DNA from: Paramecium octaurelia
Taxonomy: Eukaryota > Ciliophora > Oligohymenophorea > Peniculida > Parameciidae
Direction of reading: 5' to 3'
Assembly (NCBI GenBank): GCA_905182995.1
Contig: CAJJDP010000038.1
Location: 224,352 to 288,351 of the forward strand
DNA length: 64,000 bases
Below, piece by piece: positions 61,843 through 64,000 of this stretch. A program made the position numbers and the translations under genes. Position 1 is the stretch's first letter. Every line of letters starts with the position of its first letter. The notes under the pieces are model-generated. The model did not search any database. It was not told the DNA's origin and was given only the letters and a program-made list of their open reading frames with translations.

Positions 61843-63488
61843 ATGAAAGGACAGTAGAGTTCATCATTAAAACGGTAAATCCATACATCAAATTAGATTC
61901 TCAGCTTTAATAAAATACCCTCCATTGCAGACACTTATGATTATATTAAAAATAATATAACAGACTCTAGATTAGTAAATTCACCAAAAATAATATCAAG
62001 AGCAATAAATCCCCCTCAATATAAATAGGACACTTATCTAGATTTGGCTTTTATGACTGTAGCAAAACCAGACTCAAGATATGATTTTAACAAGCTTCCT
62101 AATTTGGAAAAAAAAACAGATGTTTAAAGAGTGAAATGGTTTATTAAATAAAATAAATAGATAGAATAATAATAACATTTCTTAGAATTCTTAAACTCAA
62201 CAAAAGCATAATCTTCTAAAAATTTTGATTAACAAATTGTTGATCAATTAAGCTAAGTTTAGGATAAGAATTAATCAAATAATTGTGACAAGTATTTTGT
62301 TGTTAAAACGCCTACTAAACCTAGTTTAATTAAGAATAAAAATACCAGTAGATGTAATCATATTTATTTAGAAAAGAACTAATTGGCAATAGCTCAACTA
62401 TGAATGGAGTTAAGAAAAAGGCATTTACTAAAAACGTGAATTTAGAATGTATTATAAAATATAAGTTTAATAGAATTTATTGAGAAAAATAATGAATTAA
62501 GAAGACATTGTCAAACTTAATAGGAGCAGGAACATACCTAAAATTCTATATTGGAATAATTGCAAATTCAAAACATTCAACACATAAATTTATATTCATC
62601 TGTCAAAAGAGGAGTAAAAAATGATGTTTTGCATAATCAATATAAAAGCGAAATTTAAGATTTAATTGAAGTAGATGATGAATTGTCAGCTTAGGAATAT
62701 GACACTATATAGGAATTGAAAAAAAAGTCAATTTTTCAAAATCCTTTCTCCAATGCTCATCATTTTGAAATTAATCAGTTCAAAAAATAGGTTGTTGAAT
62801 ATGAGCCAAAAGTGATTTAGTAAAATTAAAATGAAAACGAATAAAATTTAATTATTTAAAAAAGAAAAAATAAAATCTAAAGAGTGTTATTGTAAATAAC
62901 TTTATTTTTACATTGGATGATTGAACATAAATTAAAATATGAAGATATTATCAGTTAATAGGTTTTTTAAACGAAACCTTATTAAAGTGCTCATTCTAAG
63001 TAATGCTTTTAAAAAGTAAAAGCTAATGACATTGAAGTTGTCAAATCATTTATTGCATAGAATAGATATTTAGTTTATGATTATGATAATTTTAAGTTAT
63101 CTATGCTTCATCATGCAGTTATTAGAGATTATCCAGAGATGGCAATCTTAATATTATAAAATTATGCTGAAGTTAATTGTAAAGACATTGTAATATCTCT
63201 AAATTTATTATAGTAAGGAAGAACGCCGTTATTTTATGCTATTAGAGGTAAATGCAATTAGTGTGTTTGCATTTTATTACAATTCAAAGCATCTCCATGG
63301 GGAAATTCTAAAAATAATTATGACAAATATTTAGACTTTTTAGATCCAAAAGTCAGAGATCTATACAAAAAAGCAAAGACAGTATAAATTTTAATATAGA
63401 TTAGATTCATCTTCGTATGCAAATACTCAAAGCGTCTATTAGGGAACAATATTGGTCATAATAGAAATTAATGTTTATATATAAATGA
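61843..63488 (+). CDS. Ankyrin-repeat protein
   Basis: Starts MKGQQSSSLKRQIHTSNQIL. The first half is polar and Gln/Asn-rich with a conserved-looking KIISRAINPPQYKQD. Introns of 23 nt near 62356 and 26 nt near 62449 join SRQLIGNSSTMNGVKKKAFT to LEFIEKNNELRRHCQTQQEQ, a coiled coil. The C-terminal half has ankyrin-type repeats: KANDIEVVKSFIAQNRYLVY, LSMLHHAVIRDYPEMAILIL and, after a 24-nt intron near 63189, GRTPLFYAIRGKCNQCVCIL. The end is uncertain; the stop at 63486-63488 assumes a 23-nt intron near 63384. Ankyrin repeats bind partner proteins; the target is unknown. Confidence 0.75.
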
Positions 63489-63754
63489 TTATTTTGCATT
63501 GTAATTTTATTCTCACATTCTAAAAAAATTGGATTAAATTTCTAAATTCAAAACATGGTGATATCATTGATTAGATTTAAAATTAAATTTGGCATATAAC
63601 TTGATTTCTCTGAAAATTCCATCTTAATTGTTTTTTTGATTTAGATATTAAGTGAATGTATGATAATTCTGATGTTATGATTATGTTTTAAGAATAGATT
63701 TGATTCAAAGGAAGATATAGGAAGAATTAAATAAATTGGATTAATTTATAAAAT

Positions 63755-64000
63755 TCAATTTTTATCTGAGATCTCCACATTTTCTTGCTTGCATTTTTTT
63801 AATAAATTACTAACAGTAACATCAATAGAAGCTACGAGCTTTTAATTGATTTCATTGTTTTGATCTGATAATATATGCAAGATAGCATCTTACGTCATTC
63901 CTTATTATTTTATTTGTTAATCACTATTCAATTTTATATCATATGATGAAGCTTTTTGTGGGATATTCTTAGATTTATCAAATAGAAGAAGTTAATTCTC
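63755..64000 (-). CDS. 3' end of a hypothetical gene running off the window
   Basis: Frame reading leftward from the right edge: ENQLLLFDKSKNIPQKASSY, then QDAILHILSDQNNEINQKLV, ASIDVTVSNLLKKCKQENVE and ISDKN with TGA 63755-63757. The helical, charged composition is coding-like. The start lies beyond the window. No family recognised. The 266 bp between it and the ankyrin gene shows nothing else. Confidence 0.55.

Overview
This window looks like a piece of a Paramecium macronuclear genome. Nearly every gene reads only if TAA and TAG mean glutamine and TGA is the sole stop. Reading frames are joined by tiny GT...AG introns, mostly 18-31 nt. The DNA is AT-rich and genes are very close, often 3 to 100 bp apart on alternating strands. 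Ribosomal proteins, HSP90 and a U2AF65-like protein read cleanly under these rules. I see no tRNA, rRNA, CRISPR array, transposon, LINE, SINE or virus-derived element.

Layout. 1-9.3 kb: a Pro/Gln-rich protein, the large U2AF subunit, a 770-residue unknown, a TPR protein and an MEKK-like kinase. 10-16.4 kb: a calpain-like protein lacking catalytic residues, a rhomboid-like membrane protein, a membrane-anchored helical protein and a protein with a SANT-like start. 16.4-30.5 kb: an LRRC40 homologue, a RING/B-box/kelch protein, a coiled-coil protein, RPS14, a BAH-PHD reader, RPL19, two kinases and acidic P1. 30.7-37.4 kb: a secretory membrane protein, a coiled-coil protein, a GRIP golgin, a possible PH protein and a membralin-like protein. 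37.6-49 kb: a truncated paralogue, a DDT/WHIM chromatin protein, a cytochrome b5-like protein, two AGC kinases, RPL35 and a MORN-like protein. 49-64 kb: an RBR ubiquitin ligase, two three-repeat Myb proteins, a SHIPPO-repeat axonemal protein, a GAF protein, HSP90, a membrane protein, a dual-specificity phosphatase, RPS7, a profilin-like protein, an ankyrin protein and one gene running off the end.

Three perfect direct repeats of 1259, 1483 and 1412 bp each flank a single N (17642, 39096, 43500). In each case the first copy ends exactly at the N and the second starts right after it. This is what unmerged overlapping contigs would give, so the real locus probably has one copy of each and is about 4.2 kb shorter. 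The artefact splits the LRRC40 gene and the DDT/WHIM gene and doubles the b5-like gene.

The genes are mostly housekeeping and do not form one pathway. Recurring themes are translation, protein kinases, ubiquitin ligation, Myb and chromatin regulators, and ciliary parts. Points worth a second look are the calpain-like pseudoprotease, the decayed paralogue at 37.6 kb, an in-frame TGA at 28.06 kb, an unresolved 5' end of the PH-AGC kinase, and the assembly joints. I found no clear novel system.
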